A stretch of 64,000 nt of DNA from Prevotella sp. UBA3776 (lineage in GTDB: Bacteria > Bacteroidota > Bacteroidia > Bacteroidales > Bacteroidaceae): assembly GCA_002369515.1 (NCBI GenBank), contig DFFM01000026.1, forward strand, positions 25,000 through 88,999. Direction: 5' to 3'. The position numbers and the translations under genes are program-made. Under the pieces are notes generated by a model, which saw only the letters and a list, made by a program, of their open reading frames with translations, did not search any database and was not told where the DNA came from. Below are positions 18,690 to 28,361 of this stretch, piece after piece. Positions within the stretch are counted from its first letter, which is position 1; each line of letters opens with the position of its first letter.

Positions 18690-21110
18690 ATGAAAATCCA
18701 ACTTTATAAATACATTGGTGTGGCCCTGACGGTTTGTGCGCTCGCATCCTGCGACGACCAAATCATGGAGTGGAAAACTCCCGACGGCCACGGTGCCGTG
18801 ACCAAGGCCGAAATACCCTTGCAGGTGAAAGAGGTGCTGGCCAACTACGGCAATATCAAGGAATATGCAGCGCAATACACGCCCAACATGATTGTGGGCG
18901 TCGGCATGGGTGCCGCCATCTATACCGACCAAAGCGACCCACGCAGCTCTTTGGCCAACGACAACTTCCAGATGCTCACGCTGGGCAACGCCATGAAACA
19001 CGACGCCATCGTGAGCAATGCGGGCGGCATGAACTTCGCCACTGTTGATCAGGTGATAGCTGCCATGCCCAAGGGCATGCAGCTCTACGGCCACAACTTC
19101 TTCTGGTATCAGCAAACGCGCCAAGCCTATCTGAAATCGCTCATCGCCCCCACACTGGTGGTTGAAACCGACAGCGACATCAAGAGCATCCTGGCAGGCG
19201 ACGCCAGCGACTTTGAAGGCGGCACCACCGGCGGATGGGGCTCATGGGGCTCCAACAAAGACGATGCACAGGTGCTCGACGGCGTGGGCGTGGACGCCTC
19301 GAAAGGCCTCATGCTGAAAAACAAGGGCGACGGCAACGCATGGGAGGCCCAGTGCGCCTACACCTTCGACGTGCCGCTCGACCCCAACACCGAATACACC
19401 ATCCGTTTCCAGGCTCGCTCCACCTCGGCCGCAGGTTCATTGCAGTTCCAGTATCAGAACGGCTCCACCTATGGCTCACAGGGCGGCTACAACACCTTCC
19501 CCGTGGGAACCGACTGGACAACCTGCGAATATTCGTTCACCCCAGCCTACGACGATGCAAACCGCATCATCATCAACTTCGGACAGGTGGGAGCCACCTA
19601 TTATGTGGACAACATCGAGTTCGGCACCAAACAGGAAGACCCCATGGAGAACGTGCTTGCAGGCGATGCCAACGACTTCGAGGGCGGTTCGACCGGCGGT
19701 TGGGGCTCATGGGGGTCCAACAAGGACGATGTCCAGGTGGTTGAGGCTGAAGCCCACGGCGGCACCCACTCGCTCATGCTGAAGAACAAGGGCGACGGCA
19801 ACGCATGGGAAGCCCAGAATGCCTACACCTTCGACGCTCCCCTGCAGCAGGGCAAGAAATACATGATCCAGTTCTACGCCAAGAGTTCCACGGGCGCTGG
19901 CCACCTGCAGTTCCAGTATCAGAACGGCACGACCTACCAATCGCAGGGCGGCTACACCGACTTCAGCGTGGGCACCGAATGGGTGCTCTGCGAAGCCGAG
20001 TTCACCGTTAATCCCGACGACGCCAACCGCATCATCATCAACTTCGGCAAGGTGGGCGGCACTTATTGGATTGACGACATCAAGTTCGGACTCTCAAAGA
20101 ATCAAGATGGTGCAGCCAAGGGCGCACGCATCGTCAAGAAAGCCCACGGACCGCGCAAGGCCAAGAGCTACTACGTGATGAAGACGCCCGAGGAGAAGCG
20201 CGCCGCACTGCTCACGGCCATGGAGGAATGGGTCAAAGGCATGGCCGACCACCTGAAGGAAATGGGTGTCACACCTGCCGGCTATGACGTCATCAACGAG
20301 GCCATCAGCGACGGCGACTACAAGGTGCGCGGCGTGGACAATGTCTTTGGCGGTTCTGACACCGACGACGACGGCAACCGCACCTACGACAGCGAACCCA
20401 CAGAGACCGAGGCCGACGGTCTGGACCTGCATTGGGGCACCAGCCGATTCTATTGGGGCTACTACGTACACGACTACGGTGTGAAGGCTTTCCAGATGGC
20501 CCGCAAGCATCTGCCCGCCGAGACCAAACTGTTCATCAACGACTACAGCCTGGAGTCGTCGGAAGGCAAGCTGAACGCTCTCTGCAACTGGGTGAAAGAA
20601 ATTGATGCCGCCAACGGCTCGCCCATCGTCGATGGCATCGGAACGCAAATGCACGTCTCCTTCAGCCCAAGCGACGATGTCGAGGCCAATGCCCAGAAAC
20701 TGGCCGAACTGAAAGCCAGGGTCGATAACATGTTCAAGACACTGGCCGCCACGGGCAAACTCGTCCGCGTGACCGAGCTCGACGTGGCCATCGGCACCGG
20801 GTCGCCTTCAGCTGCACAGTATAAGGCACAGGCCGACGCCTACCAGCTCATCTTCGAATCCTACAAAGCCAACGTGCCCGCTGCCCAGCAGCACGGCATC
20901 ACCATCTGGAGCGTTTCCGACGCCGAGGACGAGCACGAGTACTGGCTCAAGGGCGAAGTGCCCAACCTCTGGGACGCCAGTTTCCTGCGCAAGTGGGCCT
21001 ACAAAGGTGTTTGCGACGGTATTGCCGGCGAGGACCTGGGATTGCAGTTCGGTGGCGATGACTACAAGGCTTACTACGAGAAGCAAAACGTCTCGGAAAG
21101 TGTGAAATAA
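18690..21110 (+). CDS. xyn10C: GH10 endo-xylanase with two carbohydrate-binding modules inserted in the catalytic domain
   Basis: An 806-residue lipoprotein (Cys21, ASC-DD) that should cut xylan chains at the cell surface. The GH10 barrel starts at about residues 40-155 (GNAMKHDAIV, YGHNFFW), is interrupted, and resumes at about 475-790. The acid/base is Glu537 in DVINEAI and the nucleophile Glu696 in VTELDVA. Residues about 166-310 and 320-468 are two very similar modules of the CBM4/9/22 type, each starting LAGDA.DFEGG and containing LQFQYQNG and RIIINFG. The known Prevotella Xyn10C has the same split plan. The strong similarity of the modules suggests a fairly recent duplication. It is the last gene of the unit. 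Confidence 0.93.
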   Translation: MKIQLYKYIGVALTVCALASCDDQIMEWKTPDGHGAVTKAEIPLQVKEVLANYGNIKEYAAQYTPNMIVGVGMGAAIYTDQSDPRSSLANDNFQMLTLGNAMKHDAIVSNAGGMNFATVDQVIAAMPKGMQLYGHNFFWYQQTRQAYLKSLIAPTLVVETDSDIKSILAGDASDFEGGTTGGWGSWGSNKDDAQVLDGVGVDASKGLMLKNKGDGNAWEAQCAYTFDVPLDPNTEYTIRFQARSTSAAGSLQFQYQNGSTYGSQGGYNTFPVGTDWTTCEYSFTPAYDDANRIIINFGQVGATYYVDNIEFGTKQEDPMENVLAGDANDFEGGSTGGWGSWGSNKDDVQVVEAEAHGGTHSLMLKNKGDGNAWEAQNAYTFDAPLQQGKKYMIQFYAKSSTGAGHLQFQYQNGTTYQSQGGYTDFSVGTEWVLCEAEFTVNPDDANRIIINFGKVGGTYWIDDIKFGLSKNQDGAAKGARIVKKAHGPRKAKSYYVMKTPEEKRAALLTAMEEWVKGMADHLKEMGVTPAGYDVINEAISDGDYKVRGVDNVFGGSDTDDDGNRTYDSEPTETEADGLDLHWGTSRFYWGYYVHDYGVKAFQMARKHLPAETKLFINDYSLESSEGKLNALCNWVKEIDAANGSPIVDGIGTQMHVSFSPSDDVEANAQKLAELKARVDNMFKTLAATGKLVRVTELDVAIGTGSPSAAQYKAQADAYQLIFESYKANVPAAQQHGITIWSVSDAEDEHEYWLKGEVPNLWDASFLRKWAYKGVCDGIAGEDLGLQFGGDDYKAYYEKQNVSESVK

Positions 21111-21137
21111 AACCGAAGTTTTAAAACTCACCTGCAT

Positions 21138-21175
21138 AAAAGGAGCGGAATCGACAAATTCCGCTCCTTTTTATT
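21138..21175 (+). terminator. Strong rho-independent terminator after the xylanase gene
   Basis: An 11-bp perfect stem (21141-21151 with 21158-21168) with a six-base loop and flanking A/T runs. It closes the second SusC unit. Confidence 0.92.
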
Positions 21176-21205
21176 TCACACAATGGGGGAAAAATCGTAT
21201 ATTTG
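21174..21205 (+). promoter_or_regulatory. Promoter of the PafA-like phosphatase gene
   Basis: TTTC at 21174-21177, 20 bases, then TATATTTG at 21198-21205. It overlaps the 5' part of the upstream open frame, which supports the later ATG at 21252. Confidence 0.75.
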
Positions 21206-21251
21206 CACACACGAAAAAACAAATAACGACATCGATAACAAAACGAAGCCA

Positions 21252-22730
21252 ATGAAAACAAAAATCTTTGCCCTGGCCGCCCTGCTTTGCGCATGGGCCG
21301 CCCAGGCAGCAGCTGCTGAGAAAGTGGATCGCCCACGGTTGGTGGTGGGCGTGGTGGTTGACCAGATGCGGTGGGACTATCTCTACCGCTACTACGACCA
21401 GTTTGCCGAAGGCGGGCTGAAACGCCTGCTCAAAGAGGGCTACAACTTCGACAACATGCACTACAACTATCTGCCCACGGTGACGGCCGCAGGCCACGCA
21501 AGCATCTACACGGGCACCACGCCCGCCATCCACGGCATTGCCGGCAACAACTACCACCTGAACGGCCACCCCATCTACTGCGTGGAGGACACCACCGTGG
21601 CCGGCGTGGGCACCACAAGCAAAGCGGGAAAAATGTCGCCCAGAAACATGATGGTCACCAACATGTGCGACCAGCTGCGGCTGGCCACCGACTTCCGTTC
21701 GAAAGTGATCGGCGTGGCACTGAAGGACCGAGCCTCCATTCTGCCTGCGGGCCACTCGGCCAACGCCGCCTACTGGTTCGACCGCTCTACGGGCACCTTC
21801 ATCACAAGCACCTACTACATGGACGAGCTGCCCGCGTGGGTGCGCTCGTTCAACAAAGACAACAAAACCAATCCCAAGGAGGACATCTGGATTCTGCCCA
21901 AAGGGCTCAGCCTCACCACCAAAATGGCCATTGCGGCGCTGGACGGCGAAAAGCTGGGCAGACAGGCCGACCAGACCGACATGCTCTGCATCAGCTATTC
22001 GTCAACCGACGTGATGGGCCATAAATACGGCACACGCGGCCCAAAGACTGACGAGATGTACCTGGCGCTGGACAAAGAGCTGCGCAAGCTCTTCGATGTG
22101 CTCGACAGCCGCATCGGCCGTGACAAATATCTGCTCTTCATCACAGCCGACCATGCCGGTGGCCACAACGCCAAGTTCCTGAACGACCACAAACTGCCGG
22201 GCGGACAGCTTGGATACTGGGGAAAACTGAAGAAAGAGCTCTCCAGGACGCTCGCCGCGCGCTTTGCCGGCGTTGACGTCATCGACGACGTAAATGGCGA
22301 GCAGGTTTATCTCAACCTCGCCGCCATCAAGCAGCGCGGCCTCAACCTGGACGAAGTGGAGCAGGCCGTCTGCGACGAGATACAGAAGTACGAGGGCGTC
22401 CAGTACGTCGTTCCCGTGCGCCATCTCATGACCGCCACCATCCCCTACCCCATCCGCGACCGCATACTCATGGGCAACTGCCCGCGCCGCAGCGGCGAAA
22501 TACAGATTGTGCCGCGCCCCGCCTACTACGACTACTCGTACGACGAGGGCACCAGCCACTCCCACTGGGCACCCTACGACACCCACGTGCCCTTCATCCT
22601 CATGGGGTGGCACATCGACGAAGGCCACACCAACCGCCCCGTCAACATCACCGACATCGCGCCCACCATCTGCGCCCTGCTGAAGATTCAGATGCCCAGC
22701 GGCTGCGTCGGCACTCCACTGCTCGACTGA
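21252..22730 (+). CDS. PafA-like secreted alkaline phosphatase/phosphodiesterase
   Basis: A 492-residue protein of the alkaline phosphatase superfamily, with a signal peptide of about 22 residues when started at 21252. Metal-binding and catalytic blocks are in place: Asp37 in VVVDQMRWDYL, likely nucleophile Thr78 in LPTVTAAGHASIYTG, DVMGHKYG, TADHAGGHN, and a C-terminal SHWAPYDTHVPF. These match the PafA type that hydrolyses phosphate monoesters in the periplasm. It has its own promoter and sits alone between the xylan unit and the convergent CE1 gene, so a link to xylan use is doubtful. Confidence 0.85.
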   Translation: MKTKIFALAALLCAWAAQAAAAEKVDRPRLVVGVVVDQMRWDYLYRYYDQFAEGGLKRLLKEGYNFDNMHYNYLPTVTAAGHASIYTGTTPAIHGIAGNNYHLNGHPIYCVEDTTVAGVGTTSKAGKMSPRNMMVTNMCDQLRLATDFRSKVIGVALKDRASILPAGHSANAAYWFDRSTGTFITSTYYMDELPAWVRSFNKDNKTNPKEDIWILPKGLSLTTKMAIAALDGEKLGRQADQTDMLCISYSSTDVMGHKYGTRGPKTDEMYLALDKELRKLFDVLDSRIGRDKYLLFITADHAGGHNAKFLNDHKLPGGQLGYWGKLKKELSRTLAARFAGVDVIDDVNGEQVYLNLAAIKQRGLNLDEVEQAVCDEIQKYEGVQYVVPVRHLMTATIPYPIRDRILMGNCPRRSGEIQIVPRPAYYDYSYDEGTSHSHWAPYDTHVPFILMGWHIDEGHTNRPVNITDIAPTICALLKIQMPSGCVGTPLLD

Positions 22731-22732
22731 AT

Positions 22733-22820
22733 AGTTTACAGTTTACGGTTTACAGTTTACAGTTTACAGATGATATGCTGAAAAAACATAACTGCAAACT
22801 GTAAACCGTAAACTGTAAAA
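22733..22820. repeat. gtttac-type inverted repeat, copy 2
   Basis: Words GTTTACAG and GTTTACGG, the core CAGATGATATGCTGAAAAA, then the inverted words GTAAACCGTAAACTG. The core matches that at 9421-9440. Confidence 0.75.
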
Positions 22821-22833
22821 ACATCTCAGCGGA

Positions 22834-22947
22834 TTACAAAAACAACGCCGTGAGTTACAAAAATAACGCCGTGAGTTACAAAAATAACGCCGTGAGTTAC
22901 GTCAAAATTTTCTAGAGAAATTGAACGTAACTCACGGCGTTGTTTTA
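22834..22947. repeat. 21-bp direct repeat (three copies) plus one inverted copy
   Basis: The units at 22834-22854, 22855-22875 and 22876-22896 read TTACAAAAAtAACGCCGTGAG with at most one change. An inverted copy at 22927-22947 lets the third unit form a hairpin of about 20 bp. Confidence 0.85.
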
Positions 22948-22962
22948 TGGGTCTCAAAAATC

Positions 22963-23105
22963 AGTTCTCCATTAGAAGGGTATTGTCAGCTAACTCCACG
23001 AGCCGCAGGCTCGTTAACTACAGCTAACTTCAGTTAACTCCTGCCAACTCCCATTAACTCCAGCTAACTTCCGTTAACTCCCGTTCTTACTCCCGTTAAC
23101 TTCCG
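22963..23105 (-). repeat. gttagcgg-type repeat, inverted copy
   Basis: The core (22963-23016) is the reverse complement of 38979-39032 and 47121-47176. It has a GAGCC/GGCTC hairpin, then a long tail of GTTAACTCC-like words. Confidence 0.75.
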
Positions 23106-23126
23106 ACAACCTACCCCATCCGCCAA

Positions 23127-24350
<1,224 letters not shown>

Positions 24351-24374
24351 TTATTTTTTCGGTGGAGGATTTTT

Positions 24375-26738
24375 TTATTGCTTCATCAGCTTCAGTTCTT
24401 GTTTTGGAGCCAGAGCGTTGCTGGTGGGCTCGGTCAGCTGGCTGATGTTGGCGGTGGCGCGTCCGCGGATGTCGCGGCTGCTGGCGCCCACGGCGAAGGT
24501 GTAGGTTCCGGCCTCGACGAGCCACTGGCTGCCAGCCTCGTCAAACGAGGCCAAGTCGCGCTTCTGCAGCGTCATGTTGAGCGTCTGGCTCTCGCCGGGG
24601 CGCAGTTCGCGTGTCTTTCCGAAGGCTTTCAGCTCGTGTGCGGGTTTCTCCAGCCGGCCTTTGGGAGCCGTGACATAGACTTGTGCCACTTCCTTGCCGC
24701 TCACCTTGCCCGTGTTCTTCACGCTCACGCTGACGGTGATGGTGTTGCCGCTGACGCGCACACTGGGCTTGCCATACTCGAAGGTGGTGTAGCTCAGTCC
24801 GAAGCCAAAGGGATAGGCCACTTCGCGGTCGAACGAGTCGAAGAACCTGTAGCCCACGTAGATGTCCTCCTCGTGGTTGGTATAGTCGTAGCCCGGCACG
24901 TCGTGTCCGTTGGACTTGGCGGCATCGTAGCTGTAGAGGTCCATCTGTCCGGGAAAGTTCTGCGTCGAGGGGTGGTCGGTGGCAGCGATGGGCCATGTCA
25001 TGGTGAGTTTTCCGCTGGGGTTCACCTTGCCCGTGAGTATGTCGGCCACCGAGTTGCCACCCTCCATTCCGGGCTGCCAAGCCACGAGGATGGCGTCGGG
25101 ATAGGCGCTCCACGAGGCGGTCTCGATGACCGATCCGCTGTTGATGACCACCACCACGGGCTTGCCCATTGCGTGGAACGCGTTGCTCACGTCCATGATC
25201 ATCTGCCGCTCGTTCTGGGTGAGGTTGAACTCGCCCTCAATCTCGCGGTCAACGCCCTCGCCAGCCTGACGGCCAATGGTGATGATGGCGGCGTCCGACC
25301 CCTTCACCACGTTGCCGATGCAGATGGGGCTGATGGTAATCTCGGGATATTTCTGCTGTCCGAACATCTCCATCTGGTACCAGCGGGCAGGATGGCGGTC
25401 GGCCTGGAACTTCAGGCGGGCAAAGTCGATGTACTTGTTGTAGAGGTTGGTCAGCGTGTCCGACGAGCTGATGCCCACATTCTTCAGGCCCTCCACCATA
25501 TCGACCACGTAGGGCGGGTGGACACAGCCCGAACCGGTGCCGCCCGAGAGGAAATCGTAGGAGTTCTCGCCGAAGAGGGCCACGGTCTTGATTTTCTGTC
25601 CGGCCGTTTTCCAGGGCAGTGTGCCGTTGTTCTTCAGCAGCACCATGCCTTCAGTGGCCGTCTGTCGGGTGATTTGTGCGTGAGCCTTGAAGTCGGGTTT
25701 GTTAGAGGCCGGATAGTGTCTGAAGCTGGGAGTCTTGACAATGTACTCGAGCATGCGGCGCACGTTGCGGTCAACGTCCTTGATGTCGAGCCGCCCGCTC
25801 TTCACCCCCTCAATGATTTCGTTGGTCTGGGCCGGTTGTCCCGGCTCCAACAGGTCGTTGCCGGCATGCACCTCGTCGGTGGTGAGCAGCCCTTTGCGAA
25901 TGCCTATCCAGTCGGTCATCACAATGCCCTTGTAGCCCCAGTCGTCGCGCAGAATCTTGGTGAGCAGGTCGTGGTTGCCCATGGAGTACTGTCCGTTGAT
26001 TTGGTTGTAGGAAGCCATGATGGTCCAGGGGCTGCTTTCGCGCACGGCAATCTCGAATCCGCGCAGATAGAGTTCGCGGGCGGCGCGCTGGCTGACGCGC
26101 TCATCCACGCTGGTGCGGTCGGTCTCCTGCGAGTTGACGGCAAAGTGCTTGGCACTCACGCCCGCCCCTTGGCTCTGTACGCCGCGGATGTAGGCGGCGG
26201 CAATCTTGCCAGTGAGCAGCGGGTCCTCGCTGTAATACTCGAAGTTGCGGCCGCAGAGCGGATTGCGGTGCAGGTTCATGCCCGGGCCCAGGATGACATC
26301 GCAGCGGTACTCCATCGTTTCGTTGCCGATGGCCTCGCCTACGCGGCCCACGAGTTCGGTGTTCCACGTAGAGGCCAGGCAGGTGCCGATGGGGAAGCCC
26401 GTGGCGTAGTAGGTGTTGGGGTCGTTCTTGCGCGTGGGGTCGATGCGCACCCCTGCAGGGCCGTCGGTGAGCACGGTGGCGGGAATGCCCAAGCGCGGAA
26501 TGGCGGCAGTGGTTCCGGCAGCCCCGGCCACAAGGTCGGCCTCGCCGCCGACGACGGCACCGTCGCCGAAGAAATTGTTGGCGCCGCCGACGAGCAGACG
26601 GGCTTTTTCCTCCAGCGTCATGGCTTCGAGCACTTCGTCAATGTTGTTGGCGCTAAGCTGAGGAGCGCTGGTTTGTGCCTGCAAGCCTGTCGAACAGGCA
26701 ATGGCAGCACAGAGAAAGGCTTGTTTCATTGTTTTCAT
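24375..26738 (-). CDS. GH3 family beta-glycosidase (xylosidase or glucosidase)
   Basis: A 787-residue enzyme with signal peptide (about 1-21), an N-terminal barrel, the GH3 nucleophile Asp276 in VMTDWIG, a second alpha/beta domain (GGTGSGCVH, VVVINSGSVIE), and a C-terminal fibronectin-III-like domain (about 690-760, KNTGKVSGKEVAQVYV). Such enzymes release single sugars from oligosaccharide ends in the periplasm. Whether xylose or glucose is preferred cannot be read from the sequence; the locus favours xylo-oligosaccharides. Confidence 0.92.
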   Translation of the reverse strand: MKTMKQAFLCAAIACSTGLQAQTSAPQLSANNIDEVLEAMTLEEKARLLVGGANNFFGDGAVVGGEADLVAGAAGTTAAIPRLGIPATVLTDGPAGVRIDPTRKNDPNTYYATGFPIGTCLASTWNTELVGRVGEAIGNETMEYRCDVILGPGMNLHRNPLCGRNFEYYSEDPLLTGKIAAAYIRGVQSQGAGVSAKHFAVNSQETDRTSVDERVSQRAARELYLRGFEIAVRESSPWTIMASYNQINGQYSMGNHDLLTKILRDDWGYKGIVMTDWIGIRKGLLTTDEVHAGNDLLEPGQPAQTNEIIEGVKSGRLDIKDVDRNVRRMLEYIVKTPSFRHYPASNKPDFKAHAQITRQTATEGMVLLKNNGTLPWKTAGQKIKTVALFGENSYDFLSGGTGSGCVHPPYVVDMVEGLKNVGISSSDTLTNLYNKYIDFARLKFQADRHPARWYQMEMFGQQKYPEITISPICIGNVVKGSDAAIITIGRQAGEGVDREIEGEFNLTQNERQMIMDVSNAFHAMGKPVVVVINSGSVIETASWSAYPDAILVAWQPGMEGGNSVADILTGKVNPSGKLTMTWPIAATDHPSTQNFPGQMDLYSYDAAKSNGHDVPGYDYTNHEEDIYVGYRFFDSFDREVAYPFGFGLSYTTFEYGKPSVRVSGNTITVSVSVKNTGKVSGKEVAQVYVTAPKGRLEKPAHELKAFGKTRELRPGESQTLNMTLQKRDLASFDEAGSQWLVEAGTYTFAVGASSRDIRGRATANISQLTEPTSNALAPKQELKLMKQ

Positions 26739-26809
26739 GTTGTTGAGGTTATAGTTTTTGTTGATGAATCGGAGGGGGGCGAGGCTGCGACGCGGGGGGA
26801 GAGGGAGAA

Positions 26810-26897
26810 GCTGCGACGCGGTCGCAGCATACTTCGACAGAGGGGCAGCCGGGCTTCGACAGAGGGGCAGCCGAGCTTCGACAGCGGGGCGGCCGGG
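26810..26897. repeat. 22-bp tandem repeat (three copies) and a GC hairpin before the GH3 gene
   Basis: Units at 26832-26853, 26854-26875 and 26876-26897 read CTTCGACAGaGGGGCaGCCGgG with few changes. Just beside them, 26810-26817 and 26821-26828 form a perfect 8-bp stem. They lie in the 187-base spacer between the TPR regulator and the GH3 gene, where a regulator could bind. Confidence 0.8.
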
Positions 26898-26925
26898 GCC
26901 TGCAACAGAGAGGGCGGCTGGGCGG

Positions 26926-28335
26926 CTACGCGGGCCGCAGGGTGGCGATGTCGAGTTTCTTGCCGAGGCGGCTCTTGGTGGAGCGGATGGCCTGTTCGGA
27001 GCAGCAGAAGGAACGGGCTTTCTCGGCGTCGCTCTTGCCGTAGTGCTCCATGATGCAGAAGAAGGTCTCCTTGGGGGTGAGCGGCTGGGGCGAATCGTCG
27101 AGCAGCCGCGCCAAAGGCGGGTTCACCCGTGCCAGCACCTGCAACACCTGGCGCTCCTGCTGCTTGCCAAACTGCGAGACGTTGCTGCCAGTGACAATGT
27201 CGTAGAGGACGTCGATGCCGGCCTTCGTCTCCTCGATGGAACCGGAAACGACGACTTCGCCAAGCGATGCAGCGGGCGCCTTTTCTTGCGCAAAGCGAAG
27301 AATGGTATGGAGTTTCTCGTCCATTTGCTGGCGCAGCTGGCGCAACTGCTGCTGGTAGGCGCGCTCGCGACGGTGGCGCTGGCGGCTGTTCCACCACACC
27401 ACAAGGAAAACGGCGTTCATCAGCACGATGACGGCCAGCGTGTACCACCACTTCTGTTCGGCCTTTTCGTGTTCAGAGACTTCCCGCTCATACTGGTCTT
27501 GCACCTTGAGCAGCTGCACCTGGTCGTGCGAGCGGTCCATCATGTCGCCCACGTTCTGCATCAGCCGGTAGGCCTCCAGCGCGTTGCGGTAGTCGCCGCG
27601 ACCCAGATAGTATTCGTATTGTATGCGCAGACGGCTGTAGCTCACCTGTGTGTTGTTGCTCTCGTTGAACCGGCTGAGCAGCTGCTGCAGTTTCTGCTGG
27701 TTGCCCGTCAGCTGATAGATGTGGCTGAGCAGCGCGAAGGCGTTGCCCAGCGATGCCGTGTCGGCGGCCAGTGCCAAGGCCTTGGTGGCATTCTGCTCAG
27801 CCTCGGCGATGCTGTCGTGCAGCAGCTGGTGGTAGGCCACATTCTTCAGAATGGTGGACTGCTGGCTTCCATCGGCATGGGCGATGAGCGCCTGGGCCTG
27901 CTGGTTCACTTGGAAGGCATGCTCGGTTTCGCCCAGTTCGTTGAGCACGTGGGCTTTGCCTATGAGCACGTCGATGACAAGCCGCTCGTCCTTCGTGGCC
28001 CAGGAGTGGGGCAGCGCATAGTCAAAATAGATGAGGGCCAGCTGCAACTCGCCGCTGTGGGCGTTGAGCCACGCTATGTATTCGAGCACCCTGCAGGCAG
28101 CGCGGTGGTCGGTTCGCGGCGTGATGAGCCGCTCGGCCTCCTTGAAACGCAGCATGGCGCCCGCAAGGTCGCGCTGCTCCATGTGGGCGACGCCCTCAGC
28201 CGTCAGTCGGGCCACTTGCTGGTCGGTGGGCTCGCTGCCGCCCTGACTGCAGGCTCCCAAACCAAACATGAGGCTGCATGCTCCCAAACAGAACACGAGA
28301 CTCACTACGACGGGGATGCTTCGGGAATGTTTCAT
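26926..28335 (-). CDS. TPR-transmembrane protein with C-terminal HTH-like region, candidate local regulator
   Basis: A 469-residue protein with an N-terminal signal or lipobox-like segment (FCLGAC), TPR-like helices at about 40-290, one membrane helix at about 298-318 (YTLAVIVLMNAVFLVVWW), a basic coiled stretch (about 320-345), and a C-terminal part whose end (LTPKETFFCIMEHYGKSD..., then AIRSTKSRLGKKL) resembles the helix-turn-helix of LuxR-type proteins. This plan, sensing outside and binding DNA inside, is common in Bacteroidetes and resembles DUF6377 proteins. It precedes the GH3 and CE1 genes on the same strand, so it may control them. It starts 26 bases after the sugar-transferase gene. 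Confidence 0.7.
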   Translation of the reverse strand: MKHSRSIPVVVSLVFCLGACSLMFGLGACSQGGSEPTDQQVARLTAEGVAHMEQRDLAGAMLRFKEAERLITPRTDHRAACRVLEYIAWLNAHSGELQLALIYFDYALPHSWATKDERLVIDVLIGKAHVLNELGETEHAFQVNQQAQALIAHADGSQQSTILKNVAYHQLLHDSIAEAEQNATKALALAADTASLGNAFALLSHIYQLTGNQQKLQQLLSRFNESNNTQVSYSRLRIQYEYYLGRGDYRNALEAYRLMQNVGDMMDRSHDQVQLLKVQDQYEREVSEHEKAEQKWWYTLAVIVLMNAVFLVVWWNSRQRHRRERAYQQQLRQLRQQMDEKLHTILRFAQEKAPAASLGEVVVSGSIEETKAGIDVLYDIVTGSNVSQFGKQQERQVLQVLARVNPPLARLLDDSPQPLTPKETFFCIMEHYGKSDAEKARSFCCSEQAIRSTKSRLGKKLDIATLRPA

Positions 28336-28361
28336 GGTATTTCGGCTGCGTTTTTCAGGTG

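Larger units (their letters stand above)
22731..23126. other. Repeat-filled spacer between convergent PafA-like and CE1 genes
   Basis: Almost 400 bases with three different repeat families in a row: gtttac-type (22733-22820), a 21-bp tandem with an inverted copy (22834-22947), and gttagcgg-type (22963-23105). No gene was seen. The hairpins may end transcription from both sides. Confidence 0.7.

Noticed and set aside
22834..22947. CRISPR-like array
   Set aside because: The 21-bp units are back to back without spacers and no cas gene is near.
24378..27053. Very long open frame (891 codons) on the plus strand opposite the GH3 glycosidase gene
   Set aside because: It mirrors the GH3 gene codon by codon in GC-rich DNA and its translation has no domain; the minus-strand gene is certain.
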